A stretch of DNA of 64,000 bases, from positions 62,001-126,000 of the forward strand of contig JAJFVL010000055.1 in NCBI GenBank assembly GCA_021371855.1. Direction: 5' to 3'. Made by a program: the position numbers and the translations under genes. Source of the DNA: Bacteroidales bacterium (GTDB taxonomy: Bacteria; Bacteroidota; Bacteroidia; Bacteroidales; VadinHA17). The notes beneath the pieces were generated by a model, which did no database searches, was not told where the DNA came from, and saw only the letters and a list, made by a program, of their open reading frames with translations. Shown piece by piece: positions 18,555-26,805 of the stretch (position 1 is its first letter; every line of letters starts with the position of its first letter).

Positions 18555-20597
18555 CTATTTATTGGAAGCTTTATTTTCTTTTTCTTCCATTTCCTCTTTC
18601 AAAGCAGCCAATTGTGATATATCACCAAGGGTTGTTTTTTCAGAACTTGTTTTGGTTTTCCTGCCTGATTTCTTCGGTGTGCTTGTTTCTGATTTTTTTA
18701 CCGGAGCCTCAGCAGCCTTCTTTTCGTCTTCGTATACCCTACTGTGTGAAACTATGATCTTCTTAGCTGATTTATTAAATTCAATCACCTTGAACATCAG
18801 TTTCTCCTCAATTTTTGCCATCATTCCATCTTCTTTAACAAGATGTTTTGGTGTTGCAAATCCTTCCACACCGTAAGGAAGAGCTATAACTGCACCTTTA
18901 TCAAATACTTCAACAACAGTACCTTCATGAACTGAGTCAACAGTAAAGATATTCTCGAATACATCCCATGGATTTTCTTCAAGTTGTTTATGTCCGAGAC
19001 TTAGTCTTCTGTTTTCTTTATCAATTTCAAGGACAATTACCTCAATTTCTGCATCAATGGAAGTGAATTCTGCCGGATGTTTGATTTTCTTTGTCCACGA
19101 GAGATCGGAAATATGAATCAGACCGTCAACACCCTCTTCAATCTCAACAAATACTCCAAAGTTTGTAAAGTTCCTTACTTTGGCCATATGTTTTGATCCG
19201 ACAGTGTATTTTTCATCGATATTCTGCCATGGATCTGGTTTAAGCTGTTTGATACCAAGTGACATTTTTCTTTCAGCCCTGTCGAGGGTAAGTATAACAG
19301 CTTCAATCTCATCACCTACTTTCAGGAATTCCTGAGCACTGCGGAGATGTTGTGACCAAGACATTTCGGATACGTGTATCAATCCTTCGACACCCGGGGC
19401 TATTTCAACAAATGCTCCATAGTCAGCCATTACAACTACTTTTCCTTTTACTTTGTCGCCGATCTTCAGATCAGGATCAACTGAATCCCATGGATGAGGA
19501 GTTAGCTGTTTCAAACCAAGAGCAATTCTCTTCTTGTCGTCATCAAAATCAAGAATAACAACATTGAGTTTTTGATCGAGCTGAACGATTTCTTCTGGAT
19601 GATTTACTCTTCCCCATGAGAGGTCTGTGATATGAATAAGACCATCAACACCACCCAGATCGATGAACACACCGTATGATGTAATATTCTTAACGGTTCC
19701 TTCAAGAACCTGTCCTTTTTCAAGTTTAGCAATGATCTCTTTCTTCTGCTGTTCAAGTTCAGCTTCGATAAGAGCTTTATGTGATACAACAACGTTTTTG
19801 AATTCCTGGTTGATTTTCACAACCTTGAATTCCATTGTTTTACCAACGAATACGTCATAATCTCTGATTGGTTTAACATCAATCTGCGATCCGGGGAGGA
19901 AAGCTTCGATGCCAAAGACATCTACAATCATACCACCTTTGGTACGACACTTAATGTAACCTGTAATGATCTCATCTTTTTCAAGTGAGGCATTTACTCT
20001 GTCCCATGAATTTATTGCACGGGCTTTTTTATGTGAAAGAAGAAGCTGTCCTTTTTTATCTTCCTGGCTTTCAACATAGACTTCAACCTTATCCCCTACT
20101 TTAAGGTTTGGATTGTAACGGAACTCATTTAAACTTACAACGCCTTCCGATTTGTAACCAATATTGATGACAACTTCACGTGATGTCATCTGAATAACCG
20201 TACCAATAACGACTTCGTCAACAGCCACTGTTGAAAGCGTCTCGTCATAAAGAGATTCATACTCTTTATACTTTGGAGAATCCTTTTGTTCTTCACTTTC
20301 AAAAGCAGCCCAGTCAAATTCTGAAGCTGGTTTAGGTTCTGCCTTTACTTTGGTCTCCATTTCAGGTTCGGTTTTCCTTGGTTTTTTTTCTTTTTTTACT
20401 TCTTCCGCTGCGTCAGCAACTTCAGGTTCAACAACTGGTTCTTCTGCAACAACAGAAGTAACATCTTCTGCAGCTGAGGTTTCAGCGGCAACCTCCTGAT
20501 TTTCTTCTCTGGTTTTTGCTTTCTTTACCTGTTTTACAGGAGTTTCACTTTTTTCGACAACCTCTTTCTTAGTTGTTTTCTTCTTGCTTTCAGTCAT
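18555..20597 (-). CDS. rpsA: 30S ribosomal protein S1
   Basis: Six-repeat S1 protein of 680 residues that unfolds mRNA at the 30S platform. Repeats of the S1 OB-fold are seen as IGTVIQMTSREVVINIGYKS, GYIKCRTKGGMIVDVFG, GTVKNITSYGVFIDLGGVDG, GKVVVMADYGAFVEIAPGV, AKVRNFTNFGVFVEIEEGVD and GTVVEVFDKGAVIALPYGVE. A Lys/Glu/Ala-rich extension of about 100 residues precedes the first repeat and a lysine-rich tail follows the last, both usual in Bacteroidota, whose weak Shine-Dalgarno use makes S1 important. A perfect -7 element lies about 60 nt upstream. Confidence 0.96.
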   Translation of the reverse strand: MTESKKKTTKKEVVEKSETPVKQVKKAKTREENQEVAAETSAAEDVTSVVAEEPVVEPEVADAAEEVKKEKKPRKTEPEMETKVKAEPKPASEFDWAAFESEEQKDSPKYKEYESLYDETLSTVAVDEVVIGTVIQMTSREVVINIGYKSEGVVSLNEFRYNPNLKVGDKVEVYVESQEDKKGQLLLSHKKARAINSWDRVNASLEKDEIITGYIKCRTKGGMIVDVFGIEAFLPGSQIDVKPIRDYDVFVGKTMEFKVVKINQEFKNVVVSHKALIEAELEQQKKEIIAKLEKGQVLEGTVKNITSYGVFIDLGGVDGLIHITDLSWGRVNHPEEIVQLDQKLNVVILDFDDDKKRIALGLKQLTPHPWDSVDPDLKIGDKVKGKVVVMADYGAFVEIAPGVEGLIHVSEMSWSQHLRSAQEFLKVGDEIEAVILTLDRAERKMSLGIKQLKPDPWQNIDEKYTVGSKHMAKVRNFTNFGVFVEIEEGVDGLIHISDLSWTKKIKHPAEFTSIDAEIEVIVLEIDKENRRLSLGHKQLEENPWDVFENIFTVDSVHEGTVVEVFDKGAVIALPYGVEGFATPKHLVKEDGMMAKIEEKLMFKVIEFNKSAKKIIVSHSRVYEDEKKAAEAPVKKSETSTPKKSGRKTKTSSEKTTLGDISQLAALKEEMEEKENKASNK

Positions 20598-20658
20598 GAT
20601 TTTAATTTAAAAAACTAATAATTAATAAGTTAGACATTATTTTGATTAAAATTGGCTT

Positions 20659-20666
20659 CAAAGATA
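20659..20666 (-). promoter_or_regulatory. -7 element of the rpsA promoter
   Basis: TATCTTTG on the minus strand matches TANNTTTG exactly, 61 nt upstream of the rpsA ATG; no matching TTTG is found at -33. The remaining bases of the 327-base divergent gap between rpsA and ugd hold the ugd promoter and no gene. Confidence 0.55.
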
Positions 20667-20859
20667 TGACATTTTTTACTTTCCCCATAATAAAAACAGA
20701 TTTTAATGGGGTTAAATACCACTATGTTTGTCGGTTCACTCCTGTTGATGGGGCTTAAATAAGCTAATTGATTTTTAGATCCTCATAGCCTTCTGCAAAC
20801 GGGCAATTCCTGAATACATCAGGGCAAACGACGAGAATAAGCAAGATATTATAATAATT

Positions 20860-20888
20860 TTTGTATTTAACTTGTTATATTATCTTTG
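20860..20888 (+). promoter_or_regulatory. Promoter of the ugd-rfb operon
   Basis: TTTG (20860-20863), a 17-nt spacer and TATCTTTG (20881-20888) form a full Bacteroidota promoter, ending 36 nt before the ugd start codon. It is one of the best promoter matches in the window. Confidence 0.78.
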
Positions 20889-20924
20889 CATGAGCGATCT
20901 TAATTCAATAAAAGCACAGGGTTT

Positions 20925-22241
20925 ATGAAAATTATTGTAGTAGGTTCGGGTTATGTAGGACTGGTAACAGGAGCCTGTTTTGCTGAGAGCGGTGTTAATG
21001 TTACCTGCGTTGATGTTGATGAAAAAAAAATACAGAAACTTAAAAAAGGAGTAATACCGATTTATGAACCCGGGTTAGAAGATATTGTCAAAAGGAATAT
21101 AGAAAAGAATAGACTTACCTTTACAACGGATATAATTGAGGGAATTGAAGGGGCTGAGGTGATTTTTATTGCCGTTGGGACCCCTCCGGGGGAAGATGGT
21201 TCTGCAGATTTGAACCATGTTAAGGAAGTTGCCAGTGAGATAGGACACATAATGACGAATTATATTGTTGTTGTGACAAAAAGCACCGTACCGGTGGGAA
21301 CTTCTGAAAAAATACGTAAATGTATTCAGGAAGAACTTGACAAAAGGCATGTTACAATTCCCTTCGATGTAGCGGCCAATCCTGAATTTTTAAAAGAAGG
21401 TGCTGCAGTTGATGATTTTCTGAAGCCTGAAAGAATAATTATCGGAATAGATAATGAAAAAACAGGTGAAATACTGAAGAAGCTCTATCTGCCATTCGTC
21501 TTAAACAATCACCCTATCCTGTTTATGGATATTCCTTCGGCAGAAATCACTAAATATGCAGCAAATGCAATGCTTGCCACTCGCATTAGTTTCATCAACG
21601 AGATAGCAAACCTTTGTGATATTCTGGGAGCCGATATTAACAATGTGCGCAAGGGAATAGGAAGCGATTCGAGGATAGGCAGCAAATTCATCTATCCGGG
21701 TATAGGTTATGGTGGTTCATGTTTCCCAAAAGATGTAAAAGCAATAATTCAGACAGCACAAGACAATGGTTATGAACTCAATGTAATACAAGCGGTAGAG
21801 AAAGCAAATGAGTATCAGAAGAGCATCATTTTCAGAAAGATGGCTGACTTTTTTAATAATGATTTCAAGAACAAGGTTATAGCAATATGGGGATTGTCAT
21901 TTAAACCTAAAACGGACGATATGAGGGAAGCCTCGTCACTCGTACTGATTGAAAAGCTCCTGGCAGCAGGTGCAATAATAAAAGCGTATGATCCGGCTGC
22001 AATGGATGAAGCAAAAAAACACCTTGGGAACAGAATAAAATATGCCAGCGATCCGTATGAAGCGCTGGTCGATGCTGATGCACTGGCATTACTTACAGAA
22101 TGGTCGGAATTTCATCTTCCTGATTTTAAAAAAATGGCTTATTCAATGAAAGGGAAGGTTATTTTCGATGGAAGGAACATTTATGATCCGGCTGAAATTA
22201 AGAAAAACGGGTTTGAATATTTTGGAATTGGACGAAGATAA
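20925..22241 (+). CDS. ugd: UDP-glucose 6-dehydrogenase
   Basis: NAD-dependent oxidation of UDP-glucose to UDP-glucuronate, a precursor for acidic surface polysaccharides. The 438 residues begin with a Rossmann motif GSGYVGLVTGACFAESG, contain TVPVGTSEKI, NPEFLKEGAA, the catalytic segment GYGGSCFPKD with Cys266, and a C-terminal UDP-binding domain with WGLSFKPKTDDMREA. Length is normal. It is first in the ugd-rfbA-rfbC-rfbD-phosphohexomutase block and has its own promoter. Substrate could in principle be another UDP-sugar, but the motifs and length fit UDP-glucose. Confidence 0.94.
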   Translation: MKIIVVGSGYVGLVTGACFAESGVNVTCVDVDEKKIQKLKKGVIPIYEPGLEDIVKRNIEKNRLTFTTDIIEGIEGAEVIFIAVGTPPGEDGSADLNHVKEVASEIGHIMTNYIVVVTKSTVPVGTSEKIRKCIQEELDKRHVTIPFDVAANPEFLKEGAAVDDFLKPERIIIGIDNEKTGEILKKLYLPFVLNNHPILFMDIPSAEITKYAANAMLATRISFINEIANLCDILGADINNVRKGIGSDSRIGSKFIYPGIGYGGSCFPKDVKAIIQTAQDNGYELNVIQAVEKANEYQKSIIFRKMADFFNNDFKNKVIAIWGLSFKPKTDDMREASSLVLIEKLLAAGAIIKAYDPAAMDEAKKHLGNRIKYASDPYEALVDADALALLTEWSEFHLPDFKKMAYSMKGKVIFDGRNIYDPAEIKKNGFEYFGIGRR

Positions 22242-22283
22242 AAAAGACAAAAGACAAAAGTAAAAAGATAAAAGTAAGAGAAT

Positions 22284-23177
22284 ATGAAAGGAATTATTCT
22301 GGCCGGAGGTTCAGGTACAAGGCTTTATCCTATTACCAATGCAATATCAAAGCAAATGTTGCCGGTTTATGATAAGCCCATGATTTATTACCCGTTATCG
22401 GTTTTAATGCTGGCAGGAATCAGAGAAATATTGATAATCTCCACTCCACGCGATCTGCCGGGTTTCCGTAATCTTCTGGGTGACGGTAAATCGATCGGAA
22501 TGAATTTTAGCTACATTGAGCAGCCATCTCCTGATGGCCTTGCTCAGGCTTTCATTCTTGGAGAAGAATTTATTGGTAACGATCCGGTATGTATGATCCT
22601 TGGCGACAACATATTTTATGGTCATGGATTTGGAGATGTTCTTCTTCAGACTTCTAAAATAAAGAAAGGGGCATGTATTTTCGGATATCATGTAACTGAT
22701 CCTGAACGTTACGGGGTTGTAGAGTTTACCCATAATAAAAAGGTAATAAGCATTGAAGAGAAGCCTGCAAAACCCAAATCAAACTATGCCGTGACAGGTC
22801 TTTATTTTTATGATAACTCCGTTGTAAAAAAAGCAAAATCGCTTAAACCCTCACCCCGTGGTGAACTTGAAATAACTGACCTTAACAGGGTCTACCTTGA
22901 AGAAGGCACACTTGAAATAAAACTTATGGGAAGAGGTATAGCCTGGCTCGACACCGGTACATATGAAAGTCTGCTCCAGGCTTCTAATTTTATTGCAGCT
23001 CTTGACCAAAGACAGGGTTTAAAAGCTTCCTGCATAGAGGAGATTGCATATAAGAAGGGATTTATCGATAAAAATCAACTTATAAAATTAGCCGGACCTG
23101 TTAAAAACAGCCAGTATGGAAAATATCTTCTGAGAATTGCCTCCGAAGATATAAATGTATTTGAAGGGATTAAATAA
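22284..23177 (+). CDS. rfbA: Glucose-1-phosphate thymidylyltransferase
   Basis: Makes dTDP-glucose from glucose-1-phosphate and dTTP, the first step of dTDP-rhamnose synthesis. The 297 residues begin MKGIILAGGSGTRLYP (nucleotide-binding loop) and hold GDNIFYGHGF, EEKPAKPKSNYAVTGLYFYD and GIAWLDTGTYESLLQAS, all typical of RmlA. The 42 bases between ugd and this gene are a low-complexity run of repeated AAAAGACAAAAG-like units with no regulatory signal that I can name. rfbC follows 9 bases later. Confidence 0.95.
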   Translation: MKGIILAGGSGTRLYPITNAISKQMLPVYDKPMIYYPLSVLMLAGIREILIISTPRDLPGFRNLLGDGKSIGMNFSYIEQPSPDGLAQAFILGEEFIGNDPVCMILGDNIFYGHGFGDVLLQTSKIKKGACIFGYHVTDPERYGVVEFTHNKKVISIEEKPAKPKSNYAVTGLYFYDNSVVKKAKSLKPSPRGELEITDLNRVYLEEGTLEIKLMGRGIAWLDTGTYESLLQASNFIAALDQRQGLKASCIEEIAYKKGFIDKNQLIKLAGPVKNSQYGKYLLRIASEDINVFEGIK

Positions 23178-23186
23178 TTTGTAATA

Positions 23187-23735
23187 ATGAAGATTATTGA
23201 AACAGGATTTAAAGGGCTTTTAGTGATTAAGCCCATCATCTTTCCTGACAAAAGAGGATATTTTTTCGAAAGCTTCAACCAGGTTACAATTAAGGAAGCA
23301 GGAATATCATTTATACCTGTTCAGGATAACGAATCAAAATCCTCCAAAGGTGTTTTAAGAGGTTTACATTACCAGTTAAAACCTTTCGATCAGGCAAAGT
23401 TAATAAGGGTTATTGAAGGAAAAATATTTGATGTGGCGCTAGATCTCCGCAAGGATTCCCTGACTTTCGGGAAATGGTTCGGTATTGAGCTGGATTCTGA
23501 AACAAAAGACCAGTTCCTCATACCAAGGGGATTTGCCCACGGTTTTTCAGTTCTCAGCGATATTGCCATTATTCAGTATAAATGCGATAATTTTTATAAT
23601 CCCAAGTATGAAAGAGGAATAGCATTAAATGATCCTGAACTTGATATTAACTGGGAATTGGGTTCAACAGTTCCGGTAATAAGTGAAAAAGATTTAAAAC
23701 ATCCTACCTTTAAAGATGCTGAATATAACTTCTGA
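23187..23735 (+). CDS. rfbC: dTDP-4-dehydrorhamnose 3,5-epimerase
   Basis: Cupin-fold epimerase of 182 residues, third step of dTDP-L-rhamnose synthesis. Conserved parts: RGYFFESFN, QDNESKSSKGVLRGLHYQ with the catalytic histidine, VALDLRKDS, and PRGFAHGFSVLSD with the conserved Tyr/Asp neighbourhood further on. Separated by only 9 bases from rfbA, so co-transcribed. After its stop lies a 97-bp palindromic element before rfbD. Confidence 0.94.
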   Translation: MKIIETGFKGLLVIKPIIFPDKRGYFFESFNQVTIKEAGISFIPVQDNESKSSKGVLRGLHYQLKPFDQAKLIRVIEGKIFDVALDLRKDSLTFGKWFGIELDSETKDQFLIPRGFAHGFSVLSDIAIIQYKCDNFYNPKYERGIALNDPELDINWELGSTVPVISEKDLKHPTFKDAEYNF

Positions 23736-23736
23736 A

Positions 23737-23833
23737 ACCTCCATGTTTTCCAAGACACAACCGATCCCGACTTGTCGGGAGAGCTCAGCGAAGCTAAACA
23801 GGGATGAAAATAATTTTCTTAAACATGGAGGTT
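23737..23833. repeat. 97-bp MITE-like palindromic element
   Basis: Perfect 13-bp terminal inverted repeats, AACCTCCATGTTT at 23737-23749 and AAACATGGAGGTT at 23821-23833, enclose a second palindrome TCCCGACTTGTCGGGA (23765-23780; 7-bp arms, 2-nt spacer). There is no reading frame and no clear target-site duplication. It occupies most of the rfbC-rfbD gap. It may be a non-autonomous element or a REP-like structure; it could also act as a processing or attenuation hairpin inside the operon. Confidence 0.6.
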
Positions 23834-23887
23834 CCATCCGACCTTGATTTAAAAATTATTTACGTGTGAAAACAAAAAATAATAATT

Positions 23888-24754
23888 ATGGCTGTAATAT
23901 TAGTAACTGGAGCAAAAGGACAACTTGGGAACGAACTGAAAGTTATTTCAAAAAATTTCTGTGGATATGATTTCCTTTTTACCGATGTCGATACACTTGA
24001 TTTAACCAATCCTGAACAAACTGCACTATTCATTCAAAAGACCAGACCCGACTGGATAGTGAACTGCGCAGCATATAATCTTGTTGACAAAGCTGAAAGT
24101 GAACCCGAGATGGCATTACTTATAAACGGAACTGCTGTTAAAAATATAACGGATGTTATCAAAGGAACCGAATGTAAATTTATTCATGTTTCGTCAGATT
24201 ATGTTTATGATGGAAAATCAAATGTCCCTTATAATGAATATTCGCCTACAAATCCATTATCGGCTTATGGCAGATCGAAACTTGCAGGTGAAAAATATGC
24301 TTTGATTCACCATGGATCGATGATAATAAGAACAGCCTGGTTATATTCATCATTCGGAAACAATTTTGTAAAAACCATAATTAAAAACGCAAAAGAGAAA
24401 AAATCTTTACAAGTTGTTTTCGATCAGACCGGGACTCCGACTTATGCAGCAGATCTGGCAGTTGCTATCATGAGCATAATATCTGGAGTGATCAGGAATC
24501 AGTTTGCCCTGAATGCCGGGATTTACAATTATTCAAATGAAGGTGTCTGCTCATGGTTCGATTTTGCAACAGAGATTGTTCAGGAAGCCGGACTGGCATG
24601 CCTTATAAATCCTGTTCTTTCAAAAGATTACAATTCAGTTGCTCAAAGACCAGCATACTCTGTTATGGACAAGAGCAAAATAAAAGATAATTACGGCCTT
24701 TCAATTCCACATTGGCGGACAAGCCTTAGAAAATGTATGAAACTGTTAAATTAA
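23888..24754 (+). CDS. rfbD: dTDP-4-dehydrorhamnose reductase
   Basis: NAD(P)H-dependent short-chain reductase of 288 residues, last step of dTDP-L-rhamnose synthesis. It has the nucleotide-binding start VTGAKGQLGNEL, the substrate loop NCAAYNLVDKAE, the catalytic YGRSKLAGE (Tyr and Lys), and RTAWLYSSFGNNFV. Start is the ATG at 23888. It precedes the phosphohexomutase gene by 4 bases. rfbB, needed between rfbA and rfbC in the pathway, is not in the block. Confidence 0.94.
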   Translation: MAVILVTGAKGQLGNELKVISKNFCGYDFLFTDVDTLDLTNPEQTALFIQKTRPDWIVNCAAYNLVDKAESEPEMALLINGTAVKNITDVIKGTECKFIHVSSDYVYDGKSNVPYNEYSPTNPLSAYGRSKLAGEKYALIHHGSMIIRTAWLYSSFGNNFVKTIIKNAKEKKSLQVVFDQTGTPTYAADLAVAIMSIISGVIRNQFALNAGIYNYSNEGVCSWFDFATEIVQEAGLACLINPVLSKDYNSVAQRPAYSVMDKSKIKDNYGLSIPHWRTSLRKCMKLLN

Positions 24755-24758
24755 TACG

Positions 24759-26498
24759 ATGATTATGTTATCTATTGATGAAATCAGGAAAAAAGCCATA
24801 AGCTGGCTGAACAAAGAGTTCAATGAAGAAACCCGCAAAGAGGTCCAGTATATGCTTGATAATGACGAAAAGAGGCTTATCGATGCATTTTACCAGGATC
24901 TTGAATTTGGGACAGGTGGCCTCAGGGGAATCATGGGTGCCGGTACCAACAGGATGAATATCTACACCCTCGGTATGGCAACCCAGGGGTTGGCGAACTA
25001 TATAATAAAACAATGCGGTAATTCAGGAATAAAAGTTGCCATTGCACACGACTGCCGCAACAATAGCCGCTACTTTGCAGAAACAACGGCTAATATTTTT
25101 TCGGCCAACGGATTCGAGGTATATCTTTTTGAATCATTGCGTCCCACACCTGAGCTATCTTTTGCAATACGTCATTATAAATGCAATAGCGGTGTTGTAA
25201 TAACAGCTTCACATAATCCTCCTGAATATAACGGGTACAAAGCTTACTGGAACGACGGTGGGCAGGTTGTTGCTCCACATGATACAGCCATTATTGATGA
25301 GGTGAGAAAGATAAAATCTGTCAATGAAATAAAATTCAACGGAAAAAAAGAAAACATAAAAATCATTGGTAAAGAAACCGATGATCTTTTCCTGAAAGAA
25401 GTCACAAAAATGAGCCTTAACCCGGAAGTGATCAATAAATACAGTGATATAGCAATCGTATATACACCTATTCACGGGACAGGGATAAAAATGGTTCCAC
25501 CTGCTTTGAAGCAATTTGGATTCAAGAACATCATCAGTGTCCCGGAACAGGATATAATTGATGGAAATTTTCCTACGGTAAAATCACCAAATCCCGAAGA
25601 ACCTGATGCACTTAAGATGGCTATTAATAAAGCAGAGGAATCGGGAGCAGAATTGGTTATGGCGACCGATCCTGATGCCGACCGGCTGGGCCTTGCAGTT
25701 AAAAACAAAAAACGAGAATTCATCCTCCTGAATGGTAATCAGACAGGAGTTATTCTTATATGGTATATACTCTCACAATACAAGGAGAGAAACATGTATA
25801 AAGGCAACGAATATATAATCAAAACCATTGTAACAACAGATCTCATAGAGAAAATAGCTGAATATTATAATGTTGAATATGTCAATGTCTTAACAGGTTT
25901 TAAGTTTTTTGCCGAGTATATCAGAGAAAATGAAGGAAACAAAAAATACATCGGAGGAGGTGAAGAGAGTTACGGATTCCTTCCGGGAGATTATGTGAGA
26001 GATAAAGATGCTGTTGCTTCATGCTCGCTGGCAGCTGAAGCTACAGCATGGGCGAAAAGTAAGGGAAAATCTCTTTATGATCTTCTTCTCGACATCTATG
26101 TGGAATATGGTTTCTACAAAGAAAAACTTGTAAATATTGTCAGGAAGGGCAAAGAGGGCGCTGACGAGATCAAAGCAATGATGACAGAATACAGGAATAA
26201 TCCCCCACTAAAGATCAACAACAGCAGAGTTGTAAGAATTAATGACTATGAGAATCAATTCTCATTAGATATTGTTAAGAAAATTAAAACCGGTATTAAC
26301 CTGATAAAATCCGACGTACTTCAATTCTTCCTCGAGGATGGATCGAAAATATCGGTAAGACCATCCGGTACTGAACCTAAGATCAAGTTTTATTTCAGTG
26401 TTAATACAAAACTTTCATCTTCTGATAAGTTTTCAGAAACAGAAAAAATCCTTGATAACAGGATCAATGACATTATCAAAGATCTGAAACTAAGTTAG
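24759..26498 (+). CDS. Phospho-sugar mutase (phosphoglucomutase/phosphomannomutase, alpha-D-phosphohexomutase)
   Basis: Interconverts hexose 6- and 1-phosphates, supplying glucose-1-phosphate for the adjoining ugd and rfbA steps. The 579 residues have the four-domain layout: GTGGLRGIMG near the N-terminus, TASHNPPEYNGYK with the phosphoserine Ser151, metal loop DPDADRLG, sugar loop GGGEESYGFLPGD and phosphate-binding RPSGTEPKIKFY near the end. The length fits the long PgcA/PGM2-like type rather than short PMM/PGM. ATG codons at 24759 and 24765 are both possible. Four bases after rfbD, so in the same operon. Confidence 0.92.
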   Translation: MIMLSIDEIRKKAISWLNKEFNEETRKEVQYMLDNDEKRLIDAFYQDLEFGTGGLRGIMGAGTNRMNIYTLGMATQGLANYIIKQCGNSGIKVAIAHDCRNNSRYFAETTANIFSANGFEVYLFESLRPTPELSFAIRHYKCNSGVVITASHNPPEYNGYKAYWNDGGQVVAPHDTAIIDEVRKIKSVNEIKFNGKKENIKIIGKETDDLFLKEVTKMSLNPEVINKYSDIAIVYTPIHGTGIKMVPPALKQFGFKNIISVPEQDIIDGNFPTVKSPNPEEPDALKMAINKAEESGAELVMATDPDADRLGLAVKNKKREFILLNGNQTGVILIWYILSQYKERNMYKGNEYIIKTIVTTDLIEKIAEYYNVEYVNVLTGFKFFAEYIRENEGNKKYIGGGEESYGFLPGDYVRDKDAVASCSLAAEATAWAKSKGKSLYDLLLDIYVEYGFYKEKLVNIVRKGKEGADEIKAMMTEYRNNPPLKINNSRVVRINDYENQFSLDIVKKIKTGINLIKSDVLQFFLEDGSKISVRPSGTEPKIKFYFSVNTKLSSSDKFSETEKILDNRINDIIKDLKLS

Positions 26499-26550
26499 AA
26501 GTATACATAGTTAAAAATGGGGGAAAGAATAACAGGCAGAGGGAGAAAGG

Positions 26551-26712
26551 CTACTCCCCTATTATCTTGACAAGTACTCTCTTACGACGTTTGCCGTCGA
26601 ATTCTCCATAGAATATCTGTTCCCAGGGGCCGAAATCGAGTCGACCGTTGGTTACTGCCACAACCACTTCCCTGCCCATAACAGTACGTTTAATATGGGC
26701 ATCAGCATTATA
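26551..26712 (-). pseudogene. yjbQ remnant (C-terminal third only)
   Basis: Minus-strand translation gives an open frame of 53 codons plus a TAG stop, NADAHIKRTVMGREVVVAVT through VLVKIIGE, almost identical in protein to the C-terminus of the intact YjbQ at 30.6-31.0 kb. Similarity stops abruptly near 26712, with no start codon or N-terminal part. At DNA level the two copies differ at roughly one base in five, mostly at third positions, so this is not a recent duplicate. It points toward the phosphohexomutase gene and lies beside the AT-rich glycosyltransferase island. The rest of the gap 26499-26805 holds only a promoter-like element. Confidence 0.85.
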
Positions 26713-26748
26713 CCTAATAGAAAATTAGAAAAATCATATCATTTGAAG

Positions 26749-26756
26749 TATATTTG
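26749..26756 (+). promoter_or_regulatory. -7 element upstream of the glycosyltransferase island
   Basis: TATATTTG matches TANNTTTG exactly and lies 49 nt before the ATG at 26806; no TTTG is found at the usual -33 spacing. It sits just after the breakpoint of the yjbQ remnant. Confidence 0.45.
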
Positions 26757-26805
26757 ATACTGCAATATTAGAACATCTAATTTTTTGTCAATTACTACTG
26801 CAATT

